Shown here: positions 8,820 through 17,537 of the stretch, piece after piece
How the letters are laid out: each line of letters opens with the position of its first letter
Position numbering within the stretch: position 1 is the stretch's first letter
NCBI GenBank assembly: GCA_029243245.1
Contig: JAQWSK010000004.1
Span: forward strand, 248,001-312,000
Direction of reading: 5' to 3'
DNA: 64,000 nt
From: Flavobacteriaceae bacterium
GTDB lineage: Bacteria; Bacteroidota; Bacteroidia; Flavobacteriales; Flavobacteriaceae
Program-made: the position numbers and the translations under genes
Notes under the pieces: model-generated
Told to the model about the DNA's origin: nothing
What the model saw: only the letters and a program-made list of their open reading frames with translations
The model's database searches: none

Positions 8820-10079
8820 TTAAGTTATTCTTGGCTTTTCCTTTGAATAGTTTAAATATTCTTTTTTGTTTACAATGTTAGTTATTTTAAGAACTGTTTT
8901 TGCCAAGTCTTCGAAAGAGGTATAAAGGGGAGAAATCCCAATTCTTATATATTTAGGAGGTCTGTAGTCTAGAATAATTTTAAGAGGACCATTTTGTAAA
9001 GATTTACATATTCTCCATGATTCAGGATGAGAAATTGAAATATGAGAACCTCTGTTTAAGGGATTAATAGGGCTTTCAATTTTAAAATCTAATGGTATTA
9101 AAAATTTGTGAATTAGACTTTTTAGAAACTCTGATTGTTTCTTGCTTTTAGCTTCAATAATTTTAGTATTGGCTTTTAATATTAGGTCAATACCAGTCTC
9201 AATAGGTGTTATTGAAAGTATACTAGGAGTTCCATTTGAGAATTTTTTGATTCCTTTAGCTTGATTAAATTTATTTAAAAAGGAAAATGGGTTTGAGTGA
9301 CCAAACCATCCGCTAATAGGATTTTTTATATTTTTTATAAGACCTTCCTTTATATATAAATATGCAGGTGAGCCAGGGCCTCCATTTAAGAACTTATATG
9401 TGCAACCAACTGCTGTAAGCGTTTTACTTTTTTTAAAGTCTATATGAACTGCGCCAGCTGCGTGACTAAGGTCCCAAACTATAATACTATTATATTTTAA
9501 TGCCCACTCATTGAGTTCTTTCATTGGGTAAATCCATGAACTTTTGAAAGTAACAAGACTTAGTGTGACTATTCCAGGTTTATCTTTTATTGTTTGTTTT
9601 AATAATTGAATATTTGCTTCAATTTCAGATTTATAATTAATGATAGTTTTTGACGAGCTGTTTATTGAATCGCAAATACCATTTATAATATATAAATCAG
9701 ATGGAAAATTTAAATTATCAGAAATAAAATGGGGGTTGTATTTTTTTGAATTTAATAATGAAGATAAAATTTGATATAAGTAAACAGAGGTAGATTCACC
9801 AATTATTATCTCATTATTAGAAGCATTGAATAGTTTTTCAAGCTTGGAAGATGTTTTATATACCATATTCAGCCAATAATCATTCCAGCTTCTGATTAGG
9901 TTAACTCCCCATTGCTTTTCTAAAACTTTTTTTACTTTATTTATTGATTTTTTTGGAAGTTTTCCTAATGAGTTTCCATCAAGATATATTTCATTGTTGT
10001 TTGTTATAAACTCTTTTTTAAATTTTCTTAAAGGATCTTTTTTATCAAATTCTTGAGAAAGTTTTATTTCTGTATTCAT
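8820..10079 (-). CDS. kynU: kynureninase
   Basis: A 419-residue cytoplasmic PLP enzyme that cleaves kynurenine to anthranilate plus alanine, or 3-hydroxykynurenine to 3-hydroxyanthranilate on the way to quinolinate and NAD. Features are YLDGNSLGKLP (32-42) at the N-terminus, DLSHAAGA (203-210) with the cofactor Asp, and the PLP Lys in TYKFLNGGPG (Lys about 229). The C-terminal YRPPKYIRIGISPLY segment is typical of the family, and the length is the family's usual one. It begins the leftward run that continues into alkB. The usual neighbours for tryptophan breakdown (kmo, haaO) are not in the window. Confidence 0.93.
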   Translation of the reverse strand: MNTEIKLSQEFDKKDPLRKFKKEFITNNNEIYLDGNSLGKLPKKSINKVKKVLEKQWGVNLIRSWNDYWLNMVYKTSSKLEKLFNASNNEIIIGESTSVYLYQILSSLLNSKKYNPHFISDNLNFPSDLYIINGICDSINSSSKTIINYKSEIEANIQLLKQTIKDKPGIVTLSLVTFKSSWIYPMKELNEWALKYNSIIVWDLSHAAGAVHIDFKKSKTLTAVGCTYKFLNGGPGSPAYLYIKEGLIKNIKNPISGWFGHSNPFSFLNKFNQAKGIKKFSNGTPSILSITPIETGIDLILKANTKIIEAKSKKQSEFLKSLIHKFLIPLDFKIESPINPLNRGSHISISHPESWRICKSLQNGPLKIILDYRPPKYIRIGISPLYTSFEDLAKTVLKITNIVNKKEYLNYSKEKPRIT

Positions 10080-10143
10080 GTTTTAAAAATAATATAAAAA
10101 TTGATATTTATAATTTTAAATAAATAGGCTATATTAGTTATAT

Positions 10144-10719
10144 ATGCATTATAGGTTATTTAATATTTTTTTGATTATTTTCTTTCTTCAATCAAGTATC
10201 TCTCAAAAAGTTTATTCTCAAACAAAAAATGATAAAAAAAGAGTTAAACTTTTACTGAAATTAAGCAACCCCAAGTGGTTAAAGATCAATAATAAAAAAG
10301 CTTTCTTTAAACACAATATTTCATCCTCTCCAAGTAGAGTTTCAACTACATCTAGTGATCAAATTGGAAGATTAAATAGTGGCCAATCAAAGACACAAAA
10401 ATTTTTATATAATAAATCAGGTTATGATTATGATAAACTTGAAAACAAGATAATACAAGTTGCTCTTTTTAAACCTAATGTTCAAACATTAGAAATTGAT
10501 TTAATTGCCAGATGTAAAGGTAATTCAATAGATAATTATGATAAATCAAATAATTCATTTACATCTTTTCAAGGATTATCATCAGTTTTTATTGATAATA
10601 ATCAATTAAACCAATTAAGGAAAATAAACAACAAGGATAATTTTATTAGAAATGTTAAGGTTTCTGATCAAATTATAATGGATAATTTAAGTAGGATAAT
10701 CAATCAAATATGTATGTAA
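10144..10719 (+). CDS. secreted protein of unknown function preceding the PqqB-like gene
   Basis: A 191-residue protein that I do not recognise. A signal peptide (about residues 1-26, ending VYSQ) points to export. The mature part is lysine- and asparagine-rich with no transmembrane segment. The central part has a Ser/Thr-rich stretch (SSSPSRVSTTSS, about 60-71), and only two cysteines are seen, both near the C-terminal half. It overlaps the start of the PqqB-like gene by 10 bases in another frame, so the two are translationally linked and probably act in the same compartment. It is divergent from kynU, with 64 AT-rich bases between. Confidence 0.65.
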   Translation: MHYRLFNIFLIIFFLQSSISQKVYSQTKNDKKRVKLLLKLSNPKWLKINNKKAFFKHNISSSPSRVSTTSSDQIGRLNSGQSKTQKFLYNKSGYDYDKLENKIIQVALFKPNVQTLEIDLIARCKGNSIDNYDKSNNSFTSFQGLSSVFIDNNQLNQLRKINNKDNFIRNVKVSDQIIMDNLSRIINQICM

Positions 10720-11612
10720 GAAGATTACTTATTATATTGTTTTTGGTTTTTGAGTCTTTAAGCTCTCAGAAAACCAGCATTATAACTGTTTTAGGAACTG
10801 TACAAGATGGGGGATTGCCCCATATTGGATGTGAAAAACATTGTTGCAATAAATTGTCTTCGGATTTTAAAGTAACTTCTTTAGGATTGACATTGCCAGA
10901 TAATCAAGGATTTTATTTATTTGAGGCCTCACCAAATTTCCCAGATCAACTTAAATATATGACTAGTCTTTATGAATCTTCATTTAATGGTGTATTTCTG
11001 ACTCATGCCCATATTGGGCATTATACTGGTTTAATGTATCTAGGTAAGGAGGCTTTAGGAGCAAAGAATATTCCTGTTTTTGCAATGACTCGTATGTCAG
11101 AATATTTAGTTAATAATGGTCCCTGGTCTCAGTTAATCTCTGACTCAAACATAGAATTGATTAATCTAAAAAGAGATGAGGCTCATCGTATTTCAAAGAA
11201 CATCAGCATTAAACCAATAATTGTCCCTCATAGAGATGAGTTTTCTGAAACAGTTGGGTATTTTATTTATGGTTCTAAAAAAACAGCTTTTTTTCTACCA
11301 GATATTGATAAATGGGATCGTTGGTCAATGTCTTTAAACGATATAGTTAAAAGTGTAGATGTATTATTTTTAGATGGAACTTTTTATGACAATTCAGAAA
11401 TTAATTATAGACCTATTGAAAGTATTCCTCACCCTTTCGTAGCTCAAACAATGGAAACTTTAAAAACATTGTCAATAAATGATAAGCAAAAAATTTATTT
11501 CATACATATGAACCACACTAATCCTATGTTAGATCAATACAGCAATATAGCTTTAAGAGTTTTAAGTGAAGGATTTAATATTGCAAAAATCGGACAAACT
11601 TTTGAGCTTTAG
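10710..11612 (+). CDS. secreted PqqB-like metallo-beta-lactamase-fold hydrolase
   Basis: A 300-residue MBL-fold protein with a signal peptide (ending SLSSQ, about 20). The N-terminal VLGTVQDGGLPHIGC followed by a Cys cluster (CEKHCC) is shared with PqqB. The metal motif reads THAHIGH (about 96-102) where ordinary MBL enzymes have HxHxDH. A second His (PHRDEF) and LFLDGTFYD supply later ligands. PqqB proper is a cytoplasmic oxygenase of PQQ synthesis. This one is predicted to be exported and no other pqq genes are present, so a PQQ role is doubtful. It overlaps the preceding unknown gene by 10 bases. Confidence 0.75.
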   Translation: MYVRRLLIILFLVFESLSSQKTSIITVLGTVQDGGLPHIGCEKHCCNKLSSDFKVTSLGLTLPDNQGFYLFEASPNFPDQLKYMTSLYESSFNGVFLTHAHIGHYTGLMYLGKEALGAKNIPVFAMTRMSEYLVNNGPWSQLISDSNIELINLKRDEAHRISKNISIKPIIVPHRDEFSETVGYFIYGSKKTAFFLPDIDKWDRWSMSLNDIVKSVDVLFLDGTFYDNSEINYRPIESIPHPFVAQTMETLKTLSINDKQKIYFIHMNHTNPMLDQYSNIALRVLSEGFNIAKIGQTFEL

Positions 11613-11633
11613 AAGCTAATAGATTTATATTTG
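11600..11633 (+). promoter_or_regulatory. promoter: -33 TTTTG and -7 TATATTTG
   Basis: TATATTTG at 11626-11633 is a perfect TAnnTTTG box, with TTG at 11602-11604, 21 bases upstream and inside the end of the preceding gene. This predicts transcription from about 11639 and supports ATG 11658, not the in-frame TTG at 11631, as the start of the flavoprotein. Confidence 0.55.
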
Positions 11634-11657
11634 CAAAATACTTTACATCGAGTATCT

Positions 11658-12671
11658 ATGATTAAAACTGATATTATAATAATAGGGGCTGGACCTGTAG
11701 GACTTTTTGCTGTTTTTGAAGCTGGATTGATGAAGCTTAGGTGTCATTTAATTGATGCAATTCCTTTTCCAGGCGGTCAATTATCAGAAATATATCCTAA
11801 GAAACCCATATATGATATTCCAGGTTTTCCAATAGTTTTAGCAGGAGAATTAGTAGATAATTTAATGGAACAAGCTAAACCATTTAAGCCTGGTTTTACT
11901 CTGGGTGAGCAAGCTGAATCAATCTCAAAACAAGAAGAAGGTAGTTTTATTGTTACTACAAGTGAAGGAACAAGACACACTGCTCCAATTATATTTATTG
12001 CAGGTGGTTTGGGAAGTTTTGGACCTAGAAAACCAAAAATATATAATCTAGAAAAATATGAGAATAAGGGTATATATTACTTTGTTAAAGAACCATCCTT
12101 TTATCAAGAAAAAAAAGTATTTATATCAGGGGGTGGAGATTCTGCTCTAGATTGGGTGATTTACTTTGCAGAAAGAACAGGAAAATCCGTTGGTTTAGTT
12201 CACAGGAGTGAATTTTTTAGAGCTCATAAGGATTCAGTTGATAAAATATACGATCTTAGAGATAAACGAAAGATTGATTTATATACAAACTCTGAAGTTA
12301 TTGCATTAAGTGGTGATGATTCTTTAAATTCCATTACAATTAAAAATAATGATGGGAATTTAATTAATGAATCTTTGGATTGTTGGTTGCCTTTATTTGG
12401 TCTTTCACCTAAATTGGGTCCTATAGCAAATTGGAATCTAAATATTGAAAAAAATGCAATAGAGGTAGATAATACTTTGGATTATCAAACTAATGTTCCT
12501 GGAATTTACGCAATTGGTGATATCAATACATATTCAGGTAAACTTAAACTTATCTTATGTGGTTTTCATGAAGCAACATTGGCAGTTCAATCAGCATATA
12601 AAAAAATATATCCAAATAAAAAAGTTGTTTTAAAATATACTACAGTTAAGGGTGTACAGGGGTTTGATTAA
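11658..12671 (+). CDS. NAD(P)/FAD oxidoreductase, ferredoxin-NADP reductase type 2 (YumC-like)
   Basis: A 337-residue thioredoxin-reductase-like flavoprotein. GAGPVG near the N-terminus binds FAD, FPGGQLSEIYPKKPIYDIPGFP is the YumC-type active region, FISGGGDSALDW holds the NADP-binding glycines, and GDINTYSGKLKLILCGFHEA is the C-terminal signature of the group. There is no redox CxxC, which separates it from true thioredoxin reductase. The likely role is electron transfer between NADPH and ferredoxin or flavodoxin in the cytoplasm. The start is placed at ATG 11658 because the upstream TTG lies inside the -7 promoter box. A hairpin follows the stop. Confidence 0.85.
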   Translation: MIKTDIIIIGAGPVGLFAVFEAGLMKLRCHLIDAIPFPGGQLSEIYPKKPIYDIPGFPIVLAGELVDNLMEQAKPFKPGFTLGEQAESISKQEEGSFIVTTSEGTRHTAPIIFIAGGLGSFGPRKPKIYNLEKYENKGIYYFVKEPSFYQEKKVFISGGGDSALDWVIYFAERTGKSVGLVHRSEFFRAHKDSVDKIYDLRDKRKIDLYTNSEVIALSGDDSLNSITIKNNDGNLINESLDCWLPLFGLSPKLGPIANWNLNIEKNAIEVDNTLDYQTNVPGIYAIGDINTYSGKLKLILCGFHEATLAVQSAYKKIYPNKKVVLKYTTVKGVQGFD

Positions 12672-12696
12672 TTAAAACATTTATTAATTATGGTTA

Positions 12697-12728
12697 AAAT
12701 TTCTCTTTTAAGAGGAATTTTTGTTTTT
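12697..12728 (+). terminator. hairpin terminator between convergent genes
   Basis: Arms AAATTTCTCTT (12697-12707) and AAGAGGAATTT (12710-12720) pair with one G-T wobble and are followed by TTGTTTTT. The structure overlaps the stop codon of cutC and could serve both directions. Confidence 0.5.
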
Positions 12729-13439
12729 AATAAGAGAAATGATATTATTTATTTTTTTAATATTTGGTTTTTTAAACTTTTGATTGAAAAAGGTTTCATT
12801 AATATTATTAGGAATTAAATTATTCCATTTTTGTGATGAACTACCTGACAAGTGAATTGATTTAAACCCTGCTTCTTTAAACTTTAATACATTGCTAATA
12901 TTTATTCCTCCTCCTGGTTGAATTTCTATTGATTTTGAAGAAATTGAGTTCCATCTAATTAATCTATTGATGCCTTTAATTGCTGAATCAGCTCCTCCAG
13001 AAGAAAGAATCCTACTTACTCCAATTGAAGAGAGTATCTTAAGTTCTTTTTCTGGATCTTTTAGTGAGTCAAAAGCTCTATGGTAAGTGACTTCTAAATT
13101 TTTTGACACTCTTATAATTTCATCTAACTGTTTAATATTTACTTTATATTCTTTAGTCATAACTCCAATTACTATTCCAGAAACCCCAAGTGATTGCATT
13201 TTTGTAATATCTGCTATAATTGTTTTAAAATCATATTTATCATAAATAAAGTGTCCTTCTCTTGGTCTGATTAAGCAGTGTATTGGAATTTTTGATTTTT
13301 CAACGGCTAACTCAATTAGTCCGGTAGAAGGAGTAAGGCCTCCAATATTTAACCCTGAACAGAGTTCAATTCTATCAGCATTTGCCTTATTTGCTATAAG
13401 AACTGATTCAATTGAATTTGAGCATATTTCGACAATCAT
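12708..13439 (-). CDS. cutC: CutC family protein (copper homeostasis annotation)
   Basis: A 243-residue TIM-barrel protein of the CutC family. Conserved segments are ELCSGLNIGGLTPS (about 25-38), IRPREGHFIY (57-66), the central AFDSLKDPE, and SSGGADSAIKG followed by IQPGGGI near the C-terminal end of the barrel. The family is cytoplasmic and was named for copper tolerance, but its biochemical function is not settled. The length is usual. It is convergent with the flavoprotein gene and divergent from the hxlR-like gene, so it is transcribed alone. Confidence 0.9.
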   Translation of the reverse strand: MIVEICSNSIESVLIANKANADRIELCSGLNIGGLTPSTGLIELAVEKSKIPIHCLIRPREGHFIYDKYDFKTIIADITKMQSLGVSGIVIGVMTKEYKVNIKQLDEIIRVSKNLEVTYHRAFDSLKDPEKELKILSSIGVSRILSSGGADSAIKGINRLIRWNSISSKSIEIQPGGGINISNVLKFKEAGFKSIHLSGSSSQKWNNLIPNNINETFFNQKFKKPNIKKINNIISLIKNKNSS

Positions 13440-13601
13440 AAAATGTTATATTTAATTTACAAAGTAAATTAACGAAAAAGGTTTCATCTATTTAGAAGTG
13501 TTATTTTAGTTAAAAGAATATATGTAATTATAATATTGATTACAAGCACTTTATAAGGATTTTATTTATATTTTAGACTTTTAATTAAATAAATTATACA
13601 G

Positions 13602-14048
13602 ATGTATAGAAGTGAATGTGCTCTATCTAATTTTCTTGATCATTTTGGAGATAAATGGTCAATAATTATTATAAGAGACATGTTTCTTCAAAAAAAAACT
13701 TTTAATGATTTTTTATCAAGCTCAGAAGGAATTGCGACTAATATTCTAACAAACAGATTAAAAACTTTAGATAAGGGTGGTGTTATAGGTTATAGAATTA
13801 ATCCACAAAATAAAAAAGTTAAGTGGTATTATTTAACTGATAAAGGAGTTGATTCCTATCCTGTTATTTTAGAGATGGTCAATTGGAGTAGCAGAAATTT
13901 AGATAAAAAATTTGGTGCTAAATCAATAGAGATGTTTAATAAAAACAAAGGAGATTTTAAATACAGTTTTGCTAAGGTTAAAACTTCTGAATATTTAAAA
14001 TTTAGAGATAATCTTTTTCATAAGTCTATACCATTGATGATTAATTAA
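13602..14048 (+). CDS. HxlR-family winged-helix transcriptional regulator
   Basis: A 148-residue DNA-binding regulator. The HxlR pattern is plain: CALSNFLDHFGDKWSIIIIRDMF (about 5-27), then the recognition region SEGIATNILTNRLKTLDKGGVI, and the wing WYYLTDKG. The single cysteine near the N-terminus (CALS) is the residue that senses oxidants or electrophiles in several HxlR proteins, but whether it does so here is inference. It is 162 bases from divergent cutC and 79 bases upstream of photolyase on the same strand, so either may be its target. Confidence 0.85.
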   Translation: MYRSECALSNFLDHFGDKWSIIIIRDMFLQKKTFNDFLSSSEGIATNILTNRLKTLDKGGVIGYRINPQNKKVKWYYLTDKGVDSYPVILEMVNWSSRNLDKKFGAKSIEMFNKNKGDFKYSFAKVKTSEYLKFRDNLFHKSIPLMIN

Positions 14049-14127
14049 ATTACGGCTTCATTTTATTATTTATCTTTACCATTAAATTAGGGACTCACTA
14101 TTTTGATTAAAATAAACAGAATATTTT

Positions 14128-15438
14128 ATGAATAAATATACTCTTTTTTGGTTCAGAAGAGATTTAAGATTAGATGATAATGCAGGATTATATAATGCTC
14201 TGAGTGATAACAATAAGGTGATTCCAATTTTTATTTTTGACACAAACATTCTTAACAAACTTGCTGTTGATGATCCAAGAATTAAAATTATTTATGATGC
14301 TCTTGAAAAGATTAATAATAAATTAAAAATATACAATACAAGGATTGCGTCTTTTAAAGGAGACCCAATAGAGGTGTTTGGTTTTCTAATAAAGAAATAT
14401 TCTATTGAGAAGGTTGTCTTTAATCACGACTATGAACCTTATGCGAATAAAAGAGATTTGCAAATAAAATTTTTTTTAGATACAAATAAAATTAAATGCA
14501 CCTCTTATAAAGACCATGTCATTTTCGAAAAGGGAGAAATTGTTAAGAAAGACGGTAAGCCATATAAGGTTTATACACCGTTTTCTAAAGTTTGGATAGA
14601 AAAGTATAACTCTCAAATAGAACAAAAATATTCTTCAGAAAACTTTCTAGATAAATTTGTTAAAGATCATTCATTGCCTTTTTTGTCATTTAATAAAATT
14701 GGTTTTTCAAAAACAAAAATTAAACTACCCAAACATAAATATAATTCAAGTCTTGTTAGAGAATACGAAGCAATAAGAAATTTTCCTGCAATTGATAAAA
14801 CATCGAGAATTGGGCCCTATTTAAGATTCGGTCTTTTAAGCGTAAGAAAACTTGTCAAAGTGGCAAATACTCAATCGAATAAAACTTTTTTAAAGGAATT
14901 AATATGGCGTGAATTTTTTATGCAGATTTTATGGCATTTTCCTAATACAATTGATAATAGTTTTAAGCCAAAATATGATCGTATTGAATGGAGAAATGAT
15001 GAAAGTGAATATAAAAAATGGTGTATAGGTCAAACGGGTTATCCAATAGTAGATGCCGGGATGAGGGAACTAAATAATACTGGTTTTATGCATAATAGGA
15101 TTCGAATGATTGTTGGAAGTTTCCTTTGTAAGCATTTGCTAATTGATTGGAGGTGGGGAGAGGCTTATTTTGCAGAGAAACTATTAGATTATGAGCAATC
15201 CAGTAATATTGGCAATTGGCAATGGGTGTCTGGTTGTGGGGTAGACGCTTCTCCATATTTTAGAGTCTTTAACCCTTATGAACAAGTTAAAAAATTTGAT
15301 AAAGAGTTATTTTATATTAAAAAATGGGTTCCTGAATTTCAGGATTTAAATTATCCCTCTCCAATGGTTGATCATAAATTTGCAAGAGAACGTTGTCTTA
15401 GTGTTTTTAAAACTGCACTAAAATCAGATAAAATTTAA
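14128..15438 (+). CDS. phr: deoxyribodipyrimidine photolyase, class I
   Basis: A 436-residue cryptochrome/photolyase protein that repairs UV-made cyclobutane pyrimidine dimers using light. The N-terminal alpha/beta antenna domain begins WFRRDLRLDDN (9-19). The FAD domain includes TSRIGPYLRFG (about 228-238), the ELIWREFF...LWHFP segment, and the C-terminal SNIGNWQWVSGCGVDASPYFR that forms the catalytic pocket and lines the tryptophan path. The length is slightly short but typical of Bacteroidota enzymes. A TATCTTTA sequence at 14072-14079, one base off the -7 consensus, lies upstream. It fits life in sunlit surface water. Confidence 0.93.
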   Translation: MNKYTLFWFRRDLRLDDNAGLYNALSDNNKVIPIFIFDTNILNKLAVDDPRIKIIYDALEKINNKLKIYNTRIASFKGDPIEVFGFLIKKYSIEKVVFNHDYEPYANKRDLQIKFFLDTNKIKCTSYKDHVIFEKGEIVKKDGKPYKVYTPFSKVWIEKYNSQIEQKYSSENFLDKFVKDHSLPFLSFNKIGFSKTKIKLPKHKYNSSLVREYEAIRNFPAIDKTSRIGPYLRFGLLSVRKLVKVANTQSNKTFLKELIWREFFMQILWHFPNTIDNSFKPKYDRIEWRNDESEYKKWCIGQTGYPIVDAGMRELNNTGFMHNRIRMIVGSFLCKHLLIDWRWGEAYFAEKLLDYEQSSNIGNWQWVSGCGVDASPYFRVFNPYEQVKKFDKELFYIKKWVPEFQDLNYPSPMVDHKFARERCLSVFKTALKSDKI

Positions 15439-15715
15439 TTATTAAAAGTAAATTGTTTTTTAAGATCATTTTTTGTTATTATACAGAGGTTATTACTTTC
15501 ATTAATCAGCAGTTGTAGGCTTAGACCATTTTTCTTTTTGCTTTAAATTTATTATCAACTTCTTAGAATTCTTGTAATTATTCTATTATTTTTACTTTCA
15601 CTTATTCATTTTATTTTTCATAAATATTTTATTTATAACTATTCTAAATTATTTTTTTGTTTTAAAATATTTGTATATATATTTACCTATTTTTAATAAA
15701 TCTAAATAAATATAA
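15439..15715. other. AT-rich non-coding spacer upstream of the porin
   Basis: 277 bases of very AT-rich sequence, with many T runs. No open frame with coding character and no convincing hairpin were found. TATATTTA shortly before the porin start is a one-base variant of the -7 consensus and may be its promoter. Confidence 0.5.
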
Positions 15716-16912
15716 ATGAAAAAGATACTGTTTATAATTTTCGTTATTACAATTAATAATACTTATGGTCAAGTGTCTGGACAATTAATAGACTCAACTA
15801 CAGTTTCAAATTATACTAGTTTGTATTCTCCTATTAATCAAATTAATGGCTATCAAAGAATTTTGAACAATTTATCAGGAATTCCACAAGGCGTAACTAT
15901 TGGAGGATATGGAGAAGTGTTATATAATAAGCCTGATGATCTAAATGCAGAAATTGATGTACAAAGACTAGTGATGCTTTTTGGTTACAAATTTGATGAA
16001 AGAGTTCAATTTGTTACAGAAATTGAATTTGAACATGTAAAGGAGGTGTATATTGAACAAGCTTTTATTAATTATTCTATTTCTCCAAAATTAAACTTAA
16101 GAGCCGGTTTAATGCTTGTGCCAATGGGTATTGTAAATGAATTTCATGAACCAACAACATTTAATGGAGTAGAAAGACCTAGTGTTGATAATAAAATAAT
16201 ACCAACAACATGGCGAGAAATAGGTGTCGGAGCGTCTGGTAGAATTGACAATATAGGATTAAGATATCAGGCCTACTTATTCAATGGATTTTTATCTCAT
16301 GATGGAGATTCTGGCAAATTAAAAGGAAGTAATGCTTTAAGAGGAGGTAGACAAAAGGGTGCTGAATCTACAATGAGTAATTTGAATATTGCTGGAAAAT
16401 TAGATTATTATGGTATAAATGGATTACGACTTGGGATTTCAGGATATAATGGAAAAACATCTGCTGTTGATGGACAAAATAAAATTTCTGGAAGTGAAGT
16501 TGGAGTATCAATGGTTGGTATTGACGGTAGATATAGTTATAAAAAATTTTCTGCAAGAGGACAATATACATTCGCTTCGTTATCTGACACAGATTTATAT
16601 AATAATTTGACAGCCAAGGATTTGGGAAGTGAAATTTATGGATATTACATTGAAACTGGATATAACTTATTGTCTGTAAAGAATAAACAAAGATTAATAA
16701 GTTTTATTAGATATGAAAATTTTGATACTCATCATTCAGTTGAAAGCAATATTTCTAAAAATCATGAATATCATAGAAAAGAATGGACTTATGGATTCAG
16801 CTATCATCTAGCCCCAGGCAGTGTTTTTAAAATTGATTACCAAAACAAATCAACAAATATTCCAAATTCATTAAAAGGTCAATTTAATATGGGTATTGGA
16901 GTATGGTTTTAA
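15716..16912 (+). CDS. outer-membrane porin, OprO/OprP (phosphate-selective porin) family
   Basis: A 398-residue predicted 16-18 strand beta-barrel. A signal peptide ends TYGQ (about 19). The pattern of alternating hydrophobic strands starts at GVTIGGYGEVLYN, then RLVMLFGYKFDERVQFVTEIEFEHV, and ends with an aromatic residue (GIGVWF) as outer-membrane proteins do. YSISPKLNLRAGLMLVPMGIVNEFHEP and TTWREIGVG are the O/P porin hallmarks in Bacteroidota. The solute is not predictable from sequence. It precedes the FMN-binding gene by 82 bases on the same strand, with no terminator seen between them. Confidence 0.82.
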   Translation: MKKILFIIFVITINNTYGQVSGQLIDSTTVSNYTSLYSPINQINGYQRILNNLSGIPQGVTIGGYGEVLYNKPDDLNAEIDVQRLVMLFGYKFDERVQFVTEIEFEHVKEVYIEQAFINYSISPKLNLRAGLMLVPMGIVNEFHEPTTFNGVERPSVDNKIIPTTWREIGVGASGRIDNIGLRYQAYLFNGFLSHDGDSGKLKGSNALRGGRQKGAESTMSNLNIAGKLDYYGINGLRLGISGYNGKTSAVDGQNKISGSEVGVSMVGIDGRYSYKKFSARGQYTFASLSDTDLYNNLTAKDLGSEIYGYYIETGYNLLSVKNKQRLISFIRYENFDTHHSVESNISKNHEYHRKEWTYGFSYHLAPGSVFKIDYQNKSTNIPNSLKGQFNMGIGVWF

Positions 16913-16994
16913 CCTAATTTTTATTTTAAATTAATCTAAATAAAGTTGTTTGTTGTTTTTCAATTTAATAATTTTATCAAAATCTTTTAGGTAT

Positions 16995-17537
16995 ATGTGT
17001 AAGCGATTTATGTGTTTTGTTGTGCTTTTCATATCTATTTTGTCTTTTGCATTTACATCACAGAATCTTTCAAATAATGAATCAAAGTATATTCTAAAGC
17101 AAATAAAAAAAGAAATTTCATCTGTTTTTTTATTGGACATGTTTGAAATTGAAAAAAAGTCGATTGAAATTCCCTCAAGTCTATTTTTTAGAGAGAGTAC
17201 ATTTTATAAAATAGTATCATCAAATAAAAATATTGGCTACGCTATTGTTGCTAAAGCTCCAAGTAAAACAGATATCTTTGATTATTTAATATTGACAGAC
17301 GAAGACTTTCAGATTAAAAAAGCAAGAATCTTGATTTATAGAGAAGATTATGGAGGAGAGATTGCTAGCAAAAGATGGCTGTCTCAATTTATAAAACATT
17401 CAAAAGATGAGTCGTATGTATATGGAGATAATATTAGTGTGATTTCGGGCGCAACAATATCTGTTCATTCATTAACCTCTTCTATTAACTACTTATTTGA
17501 TTTTTTAAGAAACATTAAATCAAAAGAGAAAATTTGA
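16995..17537 (+). CDS. secreted FMN-binding domain protein
   Basis: A 180-residue exported protein with an FMN_bind domain like the C-terminal part of NqrC/RnfG. The start is taken at ATG 16995, because the upstream TTG at 16950 adds 15 residues before a normal signal peptide (ending FAFTSQ). The core reads ILIYREDYGGEIASKRW followed by the flavinylation-type site ISGATIS (about 148-154 of the mature numbering), where Thr would carry FMN. The Asp that normally precedes this site at the ApbE motif (DxxSGAT) is Ser here. It is joined to the next gene by TGATG. No apbE is in the window. The likely role is electron transfer outside the inner membrane. Confidence 0.75.
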   Translation: MCKRFMCFVVLFISILSFAFTSQNLSNNESKYILKQIKKEISSVFLLDMFEIEKKSIEIPSSLFFRESTFYKIVSSNKNIGYAIVAKAPSKTDIFDYLILTDEDFQIKKARILIYREDYGGEIASKRWLSQFIKHSKDESYVYGDNISVISGATISVHSLTSSINYLFDFLRNIKSKEKI

